A DNA stretch of 6,144 nucleotides from Bacteroidota bacterium (GTDB lineage: Bacteria > Bacteroidota > Bacteroidia > Bacteroidales > Dysgonomonadaceae). The notes beneath the pieces were generated by a model, which was not told the origin of the DNA, made no database searches, and saw only the letters and a list, made by a program, of their open reading frames with translations. The translations under genes and the position numbers were made by a program. Location: positions 1-6,144 of the forward strand of contig JAEWQF010000016.1 of assembly GCA_023399295.1 (NCBI GenBank), in the 5' to 3' direction. Each line of letters opens with the position of its first letter. Position 1 is the stretch's first letter. Shown here piece by piece: positions 1 through 6,144 of the stretch.

Positions 1-1316
1 ATGAGATCGCCATGGGCAGCATCAACGAGATCATCATCGAAGATGAGCTGGCTACGATCGCCATCGTGGGACAGAACATGAAACATGTGCCGGGTATCGC
101 CGGCAAGTTCTTCGGCGCCCTCGGCAGAAACGGCATCAGCGTGGTGGCACTGGCACAGGGTGCCGGCGAAACAAATATCTCCTGCGTCATCTCGCGGTCA
201 GACCTGAAAAAGTCACTCAACGTCATCCACGATTCCTTCTTCCTCTCTCCCTACCAGGAGCTGAACCTCTTCGTGGTCGGCACCGGCACCGTGGGCAGCC
301 ATCTGCTGGAGCAGATCAGGCAACAGCAACAGACACTGAAGGAGCAGAACAAGCTGCGGATCAACATCGTGGGTGTCGCCAACGGTCGCAGGGCGCTCTT
401 CACACGCGATGGCATCCCCCTCGACGGATATTTTGACAACCTGATGGCACAGGGTCTCAAGAGCTCTCCGCAGTTGATCCGCGATGAGATCCTGAAGATG
501 AACATCTTCAACTCGGTATTTGTAGACTGCACCGCCAGTCCCCATATCGCGGAGATCTACGGCGAGCTGATGGCGAGGAACGTCTCGGTGGTCACCGCCA
601 ACAAGATCGCCGCCTCTTCAGCCTACGACAACTACCATCACCTGAAGGAGACTGCCCGCAAGAGTGGCGTCAAGTTCCTCTTCGAAACCAATGTGGGAGC
701 GGGACTGCCCATCATCAACACGATGAACTCACTCACCAACTCGGGCGACAGGATCGTAAAACTGGAGGCAGTGCTCTCCGGCACGCTCAACTTCATCTTC
801 AACACCCTCAGCGAGGAGATTCCTTTTAGCAGGGCCATCCGCATGGCGGTGGAGGCTCAGTTTGCAGAACCCGACCCCCGGATCGACCTGAGTGGACTGG
901 ATGTGACACGCAAGCTGGTGATCCTCTCGCGTGAAGCAGGCGCACACATCGAACAGTCGGATGTGGTGAAGAAGCTGTTTGTGCCGCAGCAATATTTCGA
1001 AGGAAGCCTGGATGAGTTCTGGCAGACCATCTCCGGACTGGATGCCTCGTTCGAGGAACGTCGCAGGGAGTTGGCCAGGGAGGAGAAGAAACTCCGTTTT
1101 GTGGCTTCTTATGACAATGGCAAGTGCGAAGTGGGGTTGCGCGAGGTGGAGAAGGGTCATCCTTTCTACGACCTTGAAGGAAGCAACAACATCATCATGA
1201 TCACAACCGAGCGGTACAACGAGTACCCGATGGTGATCAAGGGCTACGGAGCCGGGGCAAGCGTCACCGCCGCGGGTGTCTTCTCCGATATCATCTCCAT
1301 CGCGAATATCCGCTAA
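1..1316 (+). CDS. thrA: Bifunctional aspartokinase/homoserine dehydrogenase, 3' part (ACT and homoserine dehydrogenase domains)
   Basis: Cytoplasmic enzyme of the aspartate pathway. The part seen here reduces aspartate semialdehyde to homoserine with NAD(P)H. The frame is open to the left edge (first full codon at position 3), so the Met at 12 is internal and the aspartokinase half is missing. Numbering from that Met: residues about 13-80 are an ACT-type regulatory segment (LATIAIVGQNM, then ALAQGAGETNISCVIS) that closely resembles E. coli ThrA. The NAD(P)-binding GTGTVG is at 90-95, VDCT at 171-174 and TANK at 195-198. The substrate and catalytic region includes FETNVGAGLP at 224-233 and EPDPRIDLSGLDVTRK at 286-301, with the conserved Lys301. 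The C-terminal GYGAGASVTAAGVF is at 411-424. The protein ends normally at TAA with no frameshift. The family fold implies possible threonine feedback through the ACT region, but this is inferred. The next gene starts 36 bp downstream on the same strand. Identification is very secure. Confidence 0.97.
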   Translation, partial: EIAMGSINEIIIEDELATIAIVGQNMKHVPGIAGKFFGALGRNGISVVALAQGAGETNISCVISRSDLKKSLNVIHDSFFLSPYQELNLFVVGTGTVGSHLLEQIRQQQQTLKEQNKLRINIVGVANGRRALFTRDGIPLDGYFDNLMAQGLKSSPQLIRDEILKMNIFNSVFVDCTASPHIAEIYGELMARNVSVVTANKIAASSAYDNYHHLKETARKSGVKFLFETNVGAGLPIINTMNSLTNSGDRIVKLEAVLSGTLNFIFNTLSEEIPFSRAIRMAVEAQFAEPDPRIDLSGLDVTRKLVILSREAGAHIEQSDVVKKLFVPQQYFEGSLDEFWQTISGLDASFEERRRELAREEKKLRFVASYDNGKCEVGLREVEKGHPFYDLEGSNNIIMITTERYNEYPMVIKGYGAGASVTAAGVFSDIISIANIR

Positions 1317-1352
1317 AATGGTTCATTGTGAAGTAGGATTTAATTTTTTTAG

Positions 1353-2576
1353 ATGAAACAGATTATCATATTGGGCGACGGGATGGCCGACGAACCGATC
1401 CCCGCACTGGGAAACAAGACAACGCTGCAGGCAGCAGAAACACCTTACATGGACCTGCTTGCCCGCAAGGGAAGGAACGGGTTGCTGCACACTGTACCCG
1501 ACGGGTTCGCTCCCGGCAGCGAGATCGCCAACCTCTCCGTGTTGGGTTATGACCTCCCTGCTGTTTTCGAGGGGAGAGGAGTGCTGGAAGCAGCCAGCAT
1601 GGGGGTGGAGATCCATCCCGGAGAACTGGCCATGCGTTGCAACCTGGTCTGCATCGACGGCGAACAGCTGGTGAACCACTCAGCGGGTCACATCAGCAGC
1701 GAGGAGGCAGAAGAGCTGATTCACTTCCTGAACGACAAGCTGGATGACGGGATCTTCCGCTTCTACCCCGGTGTCTCTTACCGCCACCTGCTGAAAATGC
1801 AGGGAGGAGACAAGCGACTCCACTGCACGCCACCCCACGACATCCCGGAACATCCCTTCCGTCCGCACCTTGTAAAAGCCTCCCATCCGCAAGCTGAAGC
1901 TACTGCCGACGCACTCAACAGGTTGATCCTGGCATCACAGGAGCTGCTGCGCGATCATCCCGTGAACAGGAAAAGGATTGCTGAAGGAAAGCATCCCGCC
2001 AGCAGCATCTGGCCCTGGTCGCCCGGCTACCGCCCGCAGATGAGGCCTCTCAGTGATCTATACCCCATCCGCAGCGGCGCTGTGATCTCGGCAGTGGACC
2101 TGATTCGCGGCATCGGTGTCTATGCGGGACTGGAGGTGATCATGGTGGAGGGAGCCACGGGACTCCACGACACCAACTACGAAGGGAAAGCAGAAGCAGC
2201 TCTCAAGGCACTGAAAGAAAAGGAGTTCGTCTACCTGCATGTAGAGGCCAGCGACGAGGCGGGGCATGAGGGCGATGTGGATCTGAAGGTGAAGACGATC
2301 GAGTACCTCGATGCACGGATCGTCAAAAAGATCTACGAGGAGACGCTCACTTGGGACGAGCCGGTCACCATCGCCATCCTGCCGGACCACCCCACACCTT
2401 GCGCCATCCGCACCCACACCCGTGATGCGATTCCCTTCCTGATCTGGCACAGGGAGATCGAACCCGACAGTGTGCTGCATTACGACGAATTTGCTGCAAG
2501 GGAAGGAAGCTACGGACAGCTTCACGGTGACCAGTTCATCAAAGCGGTTTTCAATCCCGACGGAACAGATCACTGA
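1353..2576 (+). CDS. Cofactor-independent phosphoglycerate mutase-like protein, proposed homoserine kinase
   Basis: A 407-residue cytoplasmic protein of the alkaline phosphatase superfamily, ApgM branch. Visible motifs: metal-binding GDGMADEP at 8-15 (Asp9), the nucleophile region PGSEIANLSVLGYD at 54-67 (probable catalytic Ser56), SIWPWSPGYRP at 218-228, metal-ligand segment HVEASDEAGHEGD at 296-308 (Asp301, His305), LPDHPTP at 343-349 (Asp345, His346), and RTHTRDAIPF at 353-362 (His355). Metal site and nucleophile appear complete. The length fits archaeal-type ApgM. The start at 1353 gives the usual MKQIIILGDGMAD beginning; there is no Shine-Dalgarno sequence, as is common in this phylum. 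It sits between thrA and thrC, exactly where thrB would be expected. From memory, this subfamily has been described as a 'proposed homoserine kinase' in Bacteroidetes and some other phyla. Fold and family are certain. Homoserine kinase activity is inferred from context, and glycolytic mutase activity remains the alternative. Confidence 0.9.
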   Translation: MKQIIILGDGMADEPIPALGNKTTLQAAETPYMDLLARKGRNGLLHTVPDGFAPGSEIANLSVLGYDLPAVFEGRGVLEAASMGVEIHPGELAMRCNLVCIDGEQLVNHSAGHISSEEAEELIHFLNDKLDDGIFRFYPGVSYRHLLKMQGGDKRLHCTPPHDIPEHPFRPHLVKASHPQAEATADALNRLILASQELLRDHPVNRKRIAEGKHPASSIWPWSPGYRPQMRPLSDLYPIRSGAVISAVDLIRGIGVYAGLEVIMVEGATGLHDTNYEGKAEAALKALKEKEFVYLHVEASDEAGHEGDVDLKVKTIEYLDARIVKKIYEETLTWDEPVTIAILPDHPTPCAIRTHTRDAIPFLIWHREIEPDSVLHYDEFAAREGSYGQLHGDQFIKAVFNPDGTDH

Positions 2577-2619
2577 ATCACATACAAGATTGATAATACA
2601 GTTCCCACCCTAACAAATG

Positions 2620-2647
2620 CTGATCGCTGATTACTGACAGCTGAACA
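2620..2647. repeat. Four 7-bp tandem units, CTGANNN
   Basis: Four consecutive units CTGATCG, CTGATTA, CTGACAG and CTGAACA lie in exact 7-bp register in the 81 bp gap between the mutase-like gene and thrC, ending 10 bp before the thrC ATG. This resembles degenerate CTGA-type intergenic repeats seen in several bacterial groups, whose reverse strand translates as 'LSVISDQ'-like strings. A weak GCTG/CAGC hairpin can form, but no T-run follows it. Its function is unknown. Confidence 0.6.
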
Positions 2648-2657
2648 CTTAAAAAAC

Positions 2658-3962
2658 ATGCACTACTACAGTACCCAAAAACAATCACCCACCGTCTCGC
2701 TGAAAGAGGCTGTCGTGAAAGGATTGGCCTCCGACAGGGGGTTGTACATGCCCGAAACAATCGGGCAGTTGCCAGCCTCCTTTTTTGAGGGAATCACCGG
2801 CATGAACCTGACAACCATTGCCCAAACCGTAGCCCGCTCATTCTTCGGCGATGACATCCCGCAAGAGGAGCTGGATGCCATTGTAGCCGACACCCTCAAC
2901 TTCGTGATTCCGTTGCGGCAGGTGGAGGAGAACATCTGGGTACTGGAACTGTTCCACGGTCCCACCTTCGCCTTCAAGGATGTGGGTGCACGTTTCATGG
3001 CTCGCATGCTTGCTCATTTCATAAAAAAAGAGCGACAGGAGGAGTTGAAGGTGCTGGTAGCCACATCGGGTGACACCGGCAGTGCCGTTGCAAACGGTTT
3101 TCTCGGAGTGGAGGGGATTCGTGTGTTTGTGCTCTACCCCTCCGGCAAGGTGAGCGATATCCAGGAGGCACAGTTCACCACCCTGGGACAAAACATCACG
3201 GCACTGGAGGTAGATGGCACCTTCGACGATTGTCAGGCACTGGTGAAGAACGCCTTCATGGATGAGGAGCTCAACCGCTTGCTCCGTCTCACCTCGGCCA
3301 ACTCGATCAACGTGGCCCGTTTCCTGCCTCAGTCGTTCTACTACTTCCATGCCTGGGCGCAGCTGATGCGTCAAAATCCCGCAACCAAGACCGTGATCTC
3401 GGTACCCAGCGGCAACCTGGGCAACCTCACCGCCGGCCTCTTCGCCAAACGGATGGGACTGCCTGTGGAGCGATTCATCGCGGCCAACAACCGCAACGAC
3501 GTGTTCCGTGAATACCTGCACACGGGTGATTACACCCCGAGGCCATCGGTGCAGACGATTGCCAACGCCATGGATGTGGGCGCTCCCAGCAACTTCGACC
3601 GCATCCTGGAACTCTACCAACACGACCATCGCGCAATCACCGATGAGATCACGGCATACCGGTATGATGATGAGGAGATTTGCCACACCATCCGCGAGAC
3701 ACAACAACGCACCGGCTACCTGCTCGACCCCCATGGAGCCTGTGGTTACCTGGCCCTGAAAGAGGGACTGCAGCCGGGTGAAACCGGAATCTTCCTCGCT
3801 ACCGCCCACCCCGCCAAGTTCAAGGAGACAGTGGAAAATTGCACCGGCAGACCGGTGGTTATTCCGGATGGACTGGCAGCATTCATGCAGGGGAAAAAAG
3901 AGACAACAGCGTTACCAAACGACTTCAGCCTCTTTAAAAAGACCTTATTCACCTTCTCTTAA
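2658..3962 (+). CDS. thrC: Threonine synthase
   Basis: PLP-dependent cytoplasmic enzyme that converts O-phospho-L-homoserine and water to L-threonine and phosphate, the last step of the pathway. It has 434 residues, close to E. coli ThrC (428). The N-terminal MHYYSTQ and SLKEAVVKGLASDRGLYMP (14-32) are typical of the family. The PLP-binding lysine is Lys107 in HGPTFAFKDVGARF (100-113), the same position as in E. coli. TSGDTGSAVANGF (136-148) and the phosphate-binding loop SGNLGNLTAG (251-260) are intact, as are LTSANSINVAR (211-221) and DPHGACGY (357-364). The start at 2658 is supported by this N-terminus; only an A-rich stretch precedes it. No TAnnTTTG promoter is visible in the upstream gap, so transcription from the thrA side is likely. 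The complete active site and the gene order make this assignment secure. Confidence 0.97.
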   Translation: MHYYSTQKQSPTVSLKEAVVKGLASDRGLYMPETIGQLPASFFEGITGMNLTTIAQTVARSFFGDDIPQEELDAIVADTLNFVIPLRQVEENIWVLELFHGPTFAFKDVGARFMARMLAHFIKKERQEELKVLVATSGDTGSAVANGFLGVEGIRVFVLYPSGKVSDIQEAQFTTLGQNITALEVDGTFDDCQALVKNAFMDEELNRLLRLTSANSINVARFLPQSFYYFHAWAQLMRQNPATKTVISVPSGNLGNLTAGLFAKRMGLPVERFIAANNRNDVFREYLHTGDYTPRPSVQTIANAMDVGAPSNFDRILELYQHDHRAITDEITAYRYDDEEICHTIRETQQRTGYLLDPHGACGYLALKEGLQPGETGIFLATAHPAKFKETVENCTGRPVVIPDGLAAFMQGKKETTALPNDFSLFKKTLFTFS

Positions 3963-3974
3963 GTTTCTTTTTAT

Positions 3975-3982
3975 TATTTTTG
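3975..3982 (+). promoter_or_regulatory. Bacteroidetes -7 promoter box TATTTTTG (upstream copy, P1)
   Basis: Perfect match to the Bacteroidetes primary-sigma -7 consensus TAnnTTTG, 13 bp after the thrC stop, followed by GCGGG-like sequence (CGGG). No clear TTG -33 element is seen at the usual distance, so P1 may be weak. Transcription would begin at about 3988. It is also possible that its TTTTTG serves as the -33 element of P2 downstream, 23 bp ahead of that box. Confidence 0.5.
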
Positions 3983-4005
3983 CGGGTAAATCACTCTTTA
4001 ATGAG

Positions 4006-4013
4006 TAGTTTTG
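4006..4013 (+). promoter_or_regulatory. Bacteroidetes -7 promoter box TAGTTTTG (downstream copy, P2)
   Basis: Second perfect TAnnTTTG match, with TTTTTG at 3977-3982 as a possible -33 element (23 bp spacing, at the long end of the usual range). Transcription would start near 4018-4020, giving a leader of about 30 nt to the ATG at 4049. It would exclude the in-frame ATG at 4001 from the message, which supports 4049 as the lptD start. Confidence 0.55.
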
Positions 4014-4048
4014 CGGGTAAAAACCATAGAGGCTATCTGCTATACCGC

Positions 4049-6144
4049 ATGAGGCGACTGTTACGTGTTACATATCTTCTATTCCTGTTGACATTCTTCA
4101 TCCACTGCTCTTCCGTCCGACAGGCGTCGAGCACAGCAGATCAGACAGGTCAGCCCGCTGCATCGGAAGCCCTCCCGGCCGATACGGTACTGATTGATCG
4201 TAACACCCTTGAAACCGTTTCGCCCGATCGCATCACGGGTGACAGCACGTTGACTGCCTCCATCACACTGGCCGACGACACCACACGTTTCGTATCGACA
4301 GGCGATTCACTGATTGCAACTCCCGATTCGCTGGCAGCAGACAATGATTCGCTGGCGCTCGCCTCGCGGGACTCTCTTGCAATCAAAGCACAAGACTCGC
4401 TGGCGGTAACAGAAAAGCAAACCCTGGAGGCAGCTGTCTTCTACAACGCCAAGGACTCGATGATCTTCACAGCGGATAACATGGGCTATCTCTATGGCGA
4501 GGCTGACATCAAATATGGAGAGATGGCCATCAAGGGCGAGCTGATCACCATGGATATGGACAGCAGCATCATCTCATCCACACACGGCGTGGACTCACTG
4601 GGAAATGAATTCGGGTTGCCCATCTTTGCCGAGGGAGGCACCGAATATGAGATGAAAAAGGTACGTTACAATTTTGAAACACGCAAGGCATTCATCCACA
4701 ACGTGATCACCCAACAGGGTGAAGGCAACATCGTGGCCAGGGAGGCCAAGATGAATGCCGACAACTCCTTTTACATGCGCAATGCCAAGTATACCACCTG
4801 CGACAACCACGACCATCCCCACTTCTACCTCAACCTCTCAAAGGCGAAGGTGCGACCCGACAAAGATGTGGTGACCGGTCCTGCCTGGCTGGTGGTGGCC
4901 GATGTACCGCTCTTCCCCATCGTGCTCCCTTTTGCCTTTTTTCCTTTCACCAAGACCTACTCCTCCGGCATCATCATGCCAAGTTACGGCGATGAGATGA
5001 CACGCGGCTTCTACCTGCAAAACGGTGGTTATTATTTTGCACTGAGCGATTACGTTGATCTCTCACTCACCGGTGAGATCTACACAAAGGGATCATGGGG
5101 CGTGGGTGGCCGTTCCAACTACCGTAAAAGGTATAAGTACTCGGGCAACGTCAATGTCTACTACCTCAACACCGTGACCGGTGAAAAAGAACTGAAAGAG
5201 GTGGTGCCGGAAGCCTATTCGGTGGCCAAGGACCTGCGCATCAACTGGACCCATTCACAGGATCCCAAAGCCAACATGTACCGCACCCTCTCGGCCAGTG
5301 TCAACTTCTCCACCAGCCGCAACAACCACCGTGACCTGAGCCGCCTCTACTCGCGCGAGGCATCGAACAACACCAAGAGTTCGAGCGTGAACCTCACCCA
5401 ACGCTTTCCCGACTCACCCTGGAGCCTCTCGGCCACGATGAGCATCAACCAGGTGTCGCGCGACTCAACCATCGCTGCCACACTGCCCAACCTCTCGATG
5501 AACATGAGCCGCATCTATCCCTTCAAACGGAAGAATGCGGTGGGGGATGAACGCTGGTATGAAAAAATATCGATGAGCTACTCCGGCGAATTCCGTAACT
5601 CCATCACCACCAAGGAGGATAAGTTCCCCAAGGCAAACCTAGTGAGAGACTGGACCAACGGTATGCGCCACAACATCCCTGTGAGTGCCACCTTCTCGCT
5701 GTTCGATTTCATCCAGGTGTCACCATCAATCAACTACAACGAGCGGTGGTACACCGGCGGTCACATGCAGGCGTGGGACCCTGTTGCCAAGAGAAACGTG
5801 CCGGTGGACACCGTGATGGGCTTCAAGAGGATCTATGACTACAACGCGTCACTCAGTGCGCAGACCAAGCTCTACGGGATGTACACCCCCTGGAAGATCT
5901 TCGGTGACAAGGTGCAGGCAATCCGCCACGTCTTCTCGCCCAGCATCAGCGTGAGCTACCGTCCCGACTTCAGCGATCCCAGGTTCAATTTCTACGAGAC
6001 CTACACCTACAAGAACGAATATGGTGAAGATGTGGAATATACCTACTCTCCTTACTCATCCATGATGTTCGGCACCGCTCCCAAAGGGGAGAGCGGGAGC
6101 ATTGGCTTTGACTTCAAGAATAACCTGGAGATGAAGATCCGGGA
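4049..6144 (+). CDS. lptD: LPS-assembly outer-membrane protein LptD (OstA/Imp family), 5' part
   Basis: Outer-membrane beta-barrel that, with its LptE partner, inserts lipopolysaccharide into the outer leaflet. The frame stays open to the right edge (698 codons seen), so the C-terminus is missing. Numbering from the ATG at 4049: residues 1-20 form a signal peptide (MRRLLRVTYLLFLLTFFIHC). Cys20 is preceded by His, which makes a lipobox unlikely. Residues 86-120 are a DSL-repeat linker. About 128-250 is the LptA/OstA-like domain. The signature follows as YTTC (248-251), PHFYL (257-261), and a hydrophobic VTGPAWLVVADVP to FAFFPF segment (275-300) that marks the entry to the barrel. The rest is alternating, aromatic-rich strand sequence, including HVFSPSISVSYRPDFSDPR (627-645). 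An in-frame ATG at 4001 would add 16 residues ahead of the signal peptide, but it precedes the P2 promoter, so 4049 is preferred. It is probably transcribed separately from the thr genes. Confidence 0.9.
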   Translation, partial: MRRLLRVTYLLFLLTFFIHCSSVRQASSTADQTGQPAASEALPADTVLIDRNTLETVSPDRITGDSTLTASITLADDTTRFVSTGDSLIATPDSLAADNDSLALASRDSLAIKAQDSLAVTEKQTLEAAVFYNAKDSMIFTADNMGYLYGEADIKYGEMAIKGELITMDMDSSIISSTHGVDSLGNEFGLPIFAEGGTEYEMKKVRYNFETRKAFIHNVITQQGEGNIVAREAKMNADNSFYMRNAKYTTCDNHDHPHFYLNLSKAKVRPDKDVVTGPAWLVVADVPLFPIVLPFAFFPFTKTYSSGIIMPSYGDEMTRGFYLQNGGYYFALSDYVDLSLTGEIYTKGSWGVGGRSNYRKRYKYSGNVNVYYLNTVTGEKELKEVVPEAYSVAKDLRINWTHSQDPKANMYRTLSASVNFSTSRNNHRDLSRLYSREASNNTKSSSVNLTQRFPDSPWSLSATMSINQVSRDSTIAATLPNLSMNMSRIYPFKRKNAVGDERWYEKISMSYSGEFRNSITTKEDKFPKANLVRDWTNGMRHNIPVSATFSLFDFIQVSPSINYNERWYTGGHMQAWDPVAKRNVPVDTVMGFKRIYDYNASLSAQTKLYGMYTPWKIFGDKVQAIRHVFSPSISVSYRPDFSDPRFNFYETYTYKNEYGEDVEYTYSPYSSMMFGTAPKGESGSIGFDFKNNLEMKIR
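4304..4408 (+). repeat. Coding repeat: five DSL(A) units in the LptD N-terminal linker
   Basis: The encoded protein carries five DSL motifs spaced 7, 7, 8 and 8 residues apart (DSLIATP, DSLAADN, DSLALASR, DSLAIKAQ, DSLAV). They lie between the signal peptide and the OstA-like domain. The codons differ between units (gattca, gattcg, gactct, gactcg), so this is not a recent DNA-level duplication. It is probably a flexible acidic periplasmic linker. Confidence 0.7.

Larger units (their letters stand above)
3975..4021. repeat. Direct repeat, two 16-bp copies 31 bp apart, carrying both -7 boxes
   Basis: Positions 3975-3990 and 4006-4021 are identical except for one base (T at 3977, G at 4008). 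The shared core TTTTGCGGGTAAA is 13 bp. Each copy begins with a TAnnTTTG box, so the repeat looks like a duplicated promoter segment lying directly upstream of lptD. Identity is seen directly; promoter duplication is the inference. Confidence 0.75.

Noticed and set aside
729..1160. Open frame of 143 codons on the - strand inside thrA
   Set aside because: It is a shadow of the homoserine dehydrogenase coding sequence, without its own promoter or recognisable protein features.
1318..1356. Twelve-codon mini-ORF (MVHCEVGFNFFR) in the thrA gap whose TGA overlaps the ATG of the mutase-like gene
   Set aside because: The ATGA overlap suggests translational coupling, but the ORF is short, lacks a ribosome binding site, and has no Thr/Ile-rich run that would mark an attenuation leader. 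Chance is the simplest explanation.
2058..2573. Open frame of 171 codons on the - strand opposite the mutase-like gene
   Set aside because: It is antisense to conserved metal-binding motifs of the + strand protein and shows no family resemblance.
2838..3809. Long open frame of 323 codons on the - strand opposite thrC
   Set aside because: It lies entirely opposite a clear threonine synthase with an intact active site. Its translation shows no recognisable domain, and it is explained by codon bias of the + strand gene.
3931..3995. Possible terminator after thrC (TCTTT/AAAGA at 3931-3942 and T-rich stretch at 3964-3981)
   Set aside because: The inverted repeat is A/T only with a 2-base loop and lies inside the coding region. 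No GC-rich stem precedes the T-rich stretch, which is better explained as promoter sequence.
3993..4006. ACTC/GAGT inverted repeat between the two promoter copies as an operator
   Set aside because: The stem is only four base pairs, too short to distinguish from chance.
4150..4386. Serine-rich open frame on the - strand inside lptD
   Set aside because: Its composition is the mirror of the DSL-repeat linker, so it is a by-product of that low-complexity region.

Overview
This looks like an ordinary chromosomal segment of a Bacteroidetes bacterium, probably order Bacteroidales. The evidence is a fused aspartokinase/homoserine dehydrogenase followed by a phosphoglycerate-mutase-like gene and threonine synthase, TAnnTTTG-type promoter boxes, almost no Shine-Dalgarno sequences, and an LptD with the Bacteroidetes sequence signature. 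The genus cannot be fixed from the sequence. All genes lie on the + strand, and their coding sequence is visibly richer in G+C than the gaps between them.

Positions 1-3962 hold a threonine biosynthesis cluster. The 3' part of thrA (ACT domain plus homoserine dehydrogenase; the kinase half lies off the left edge) is followed after 36 bp by a cofactor-independent phosphoglycerate-mutase-like gene. An 81 bp gap containing a small 7-bp tandem repeat then leads to thrC. ThrA makes homoserine and ThrC converts O-phosphohomoserine to threonine. No classical thrB is present, and the mutase-like protein between them is the likely supplier of the homoserine kinase step. No convincing promoter or terminator was found between these genes, so they probably form one operon.

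Positions 3963-4048 are a short AT-rich intergenic region. It holds two near-identical 16-bp copies, 31 bp apart, each starting with a perfect Bacteroidetes -7 box. They probably drive the next gene and help to decide its start codon.

Positions 4049-6144 hold the 5' part of an lptD homologue, the outer-membrane LPS assembly protein. It has a signal peptide, a Ser/Asp-rich repeat linker, a LptA/OstA-like domain, and the first part of the beta-barrel, and it runs off the right edge.

No mobile element, CRISPR array, RNA gene or wholly new system was seen. The most interesting points are the mutase-like candidate homoserine kinase and the duplicated promoter in front of lptD.
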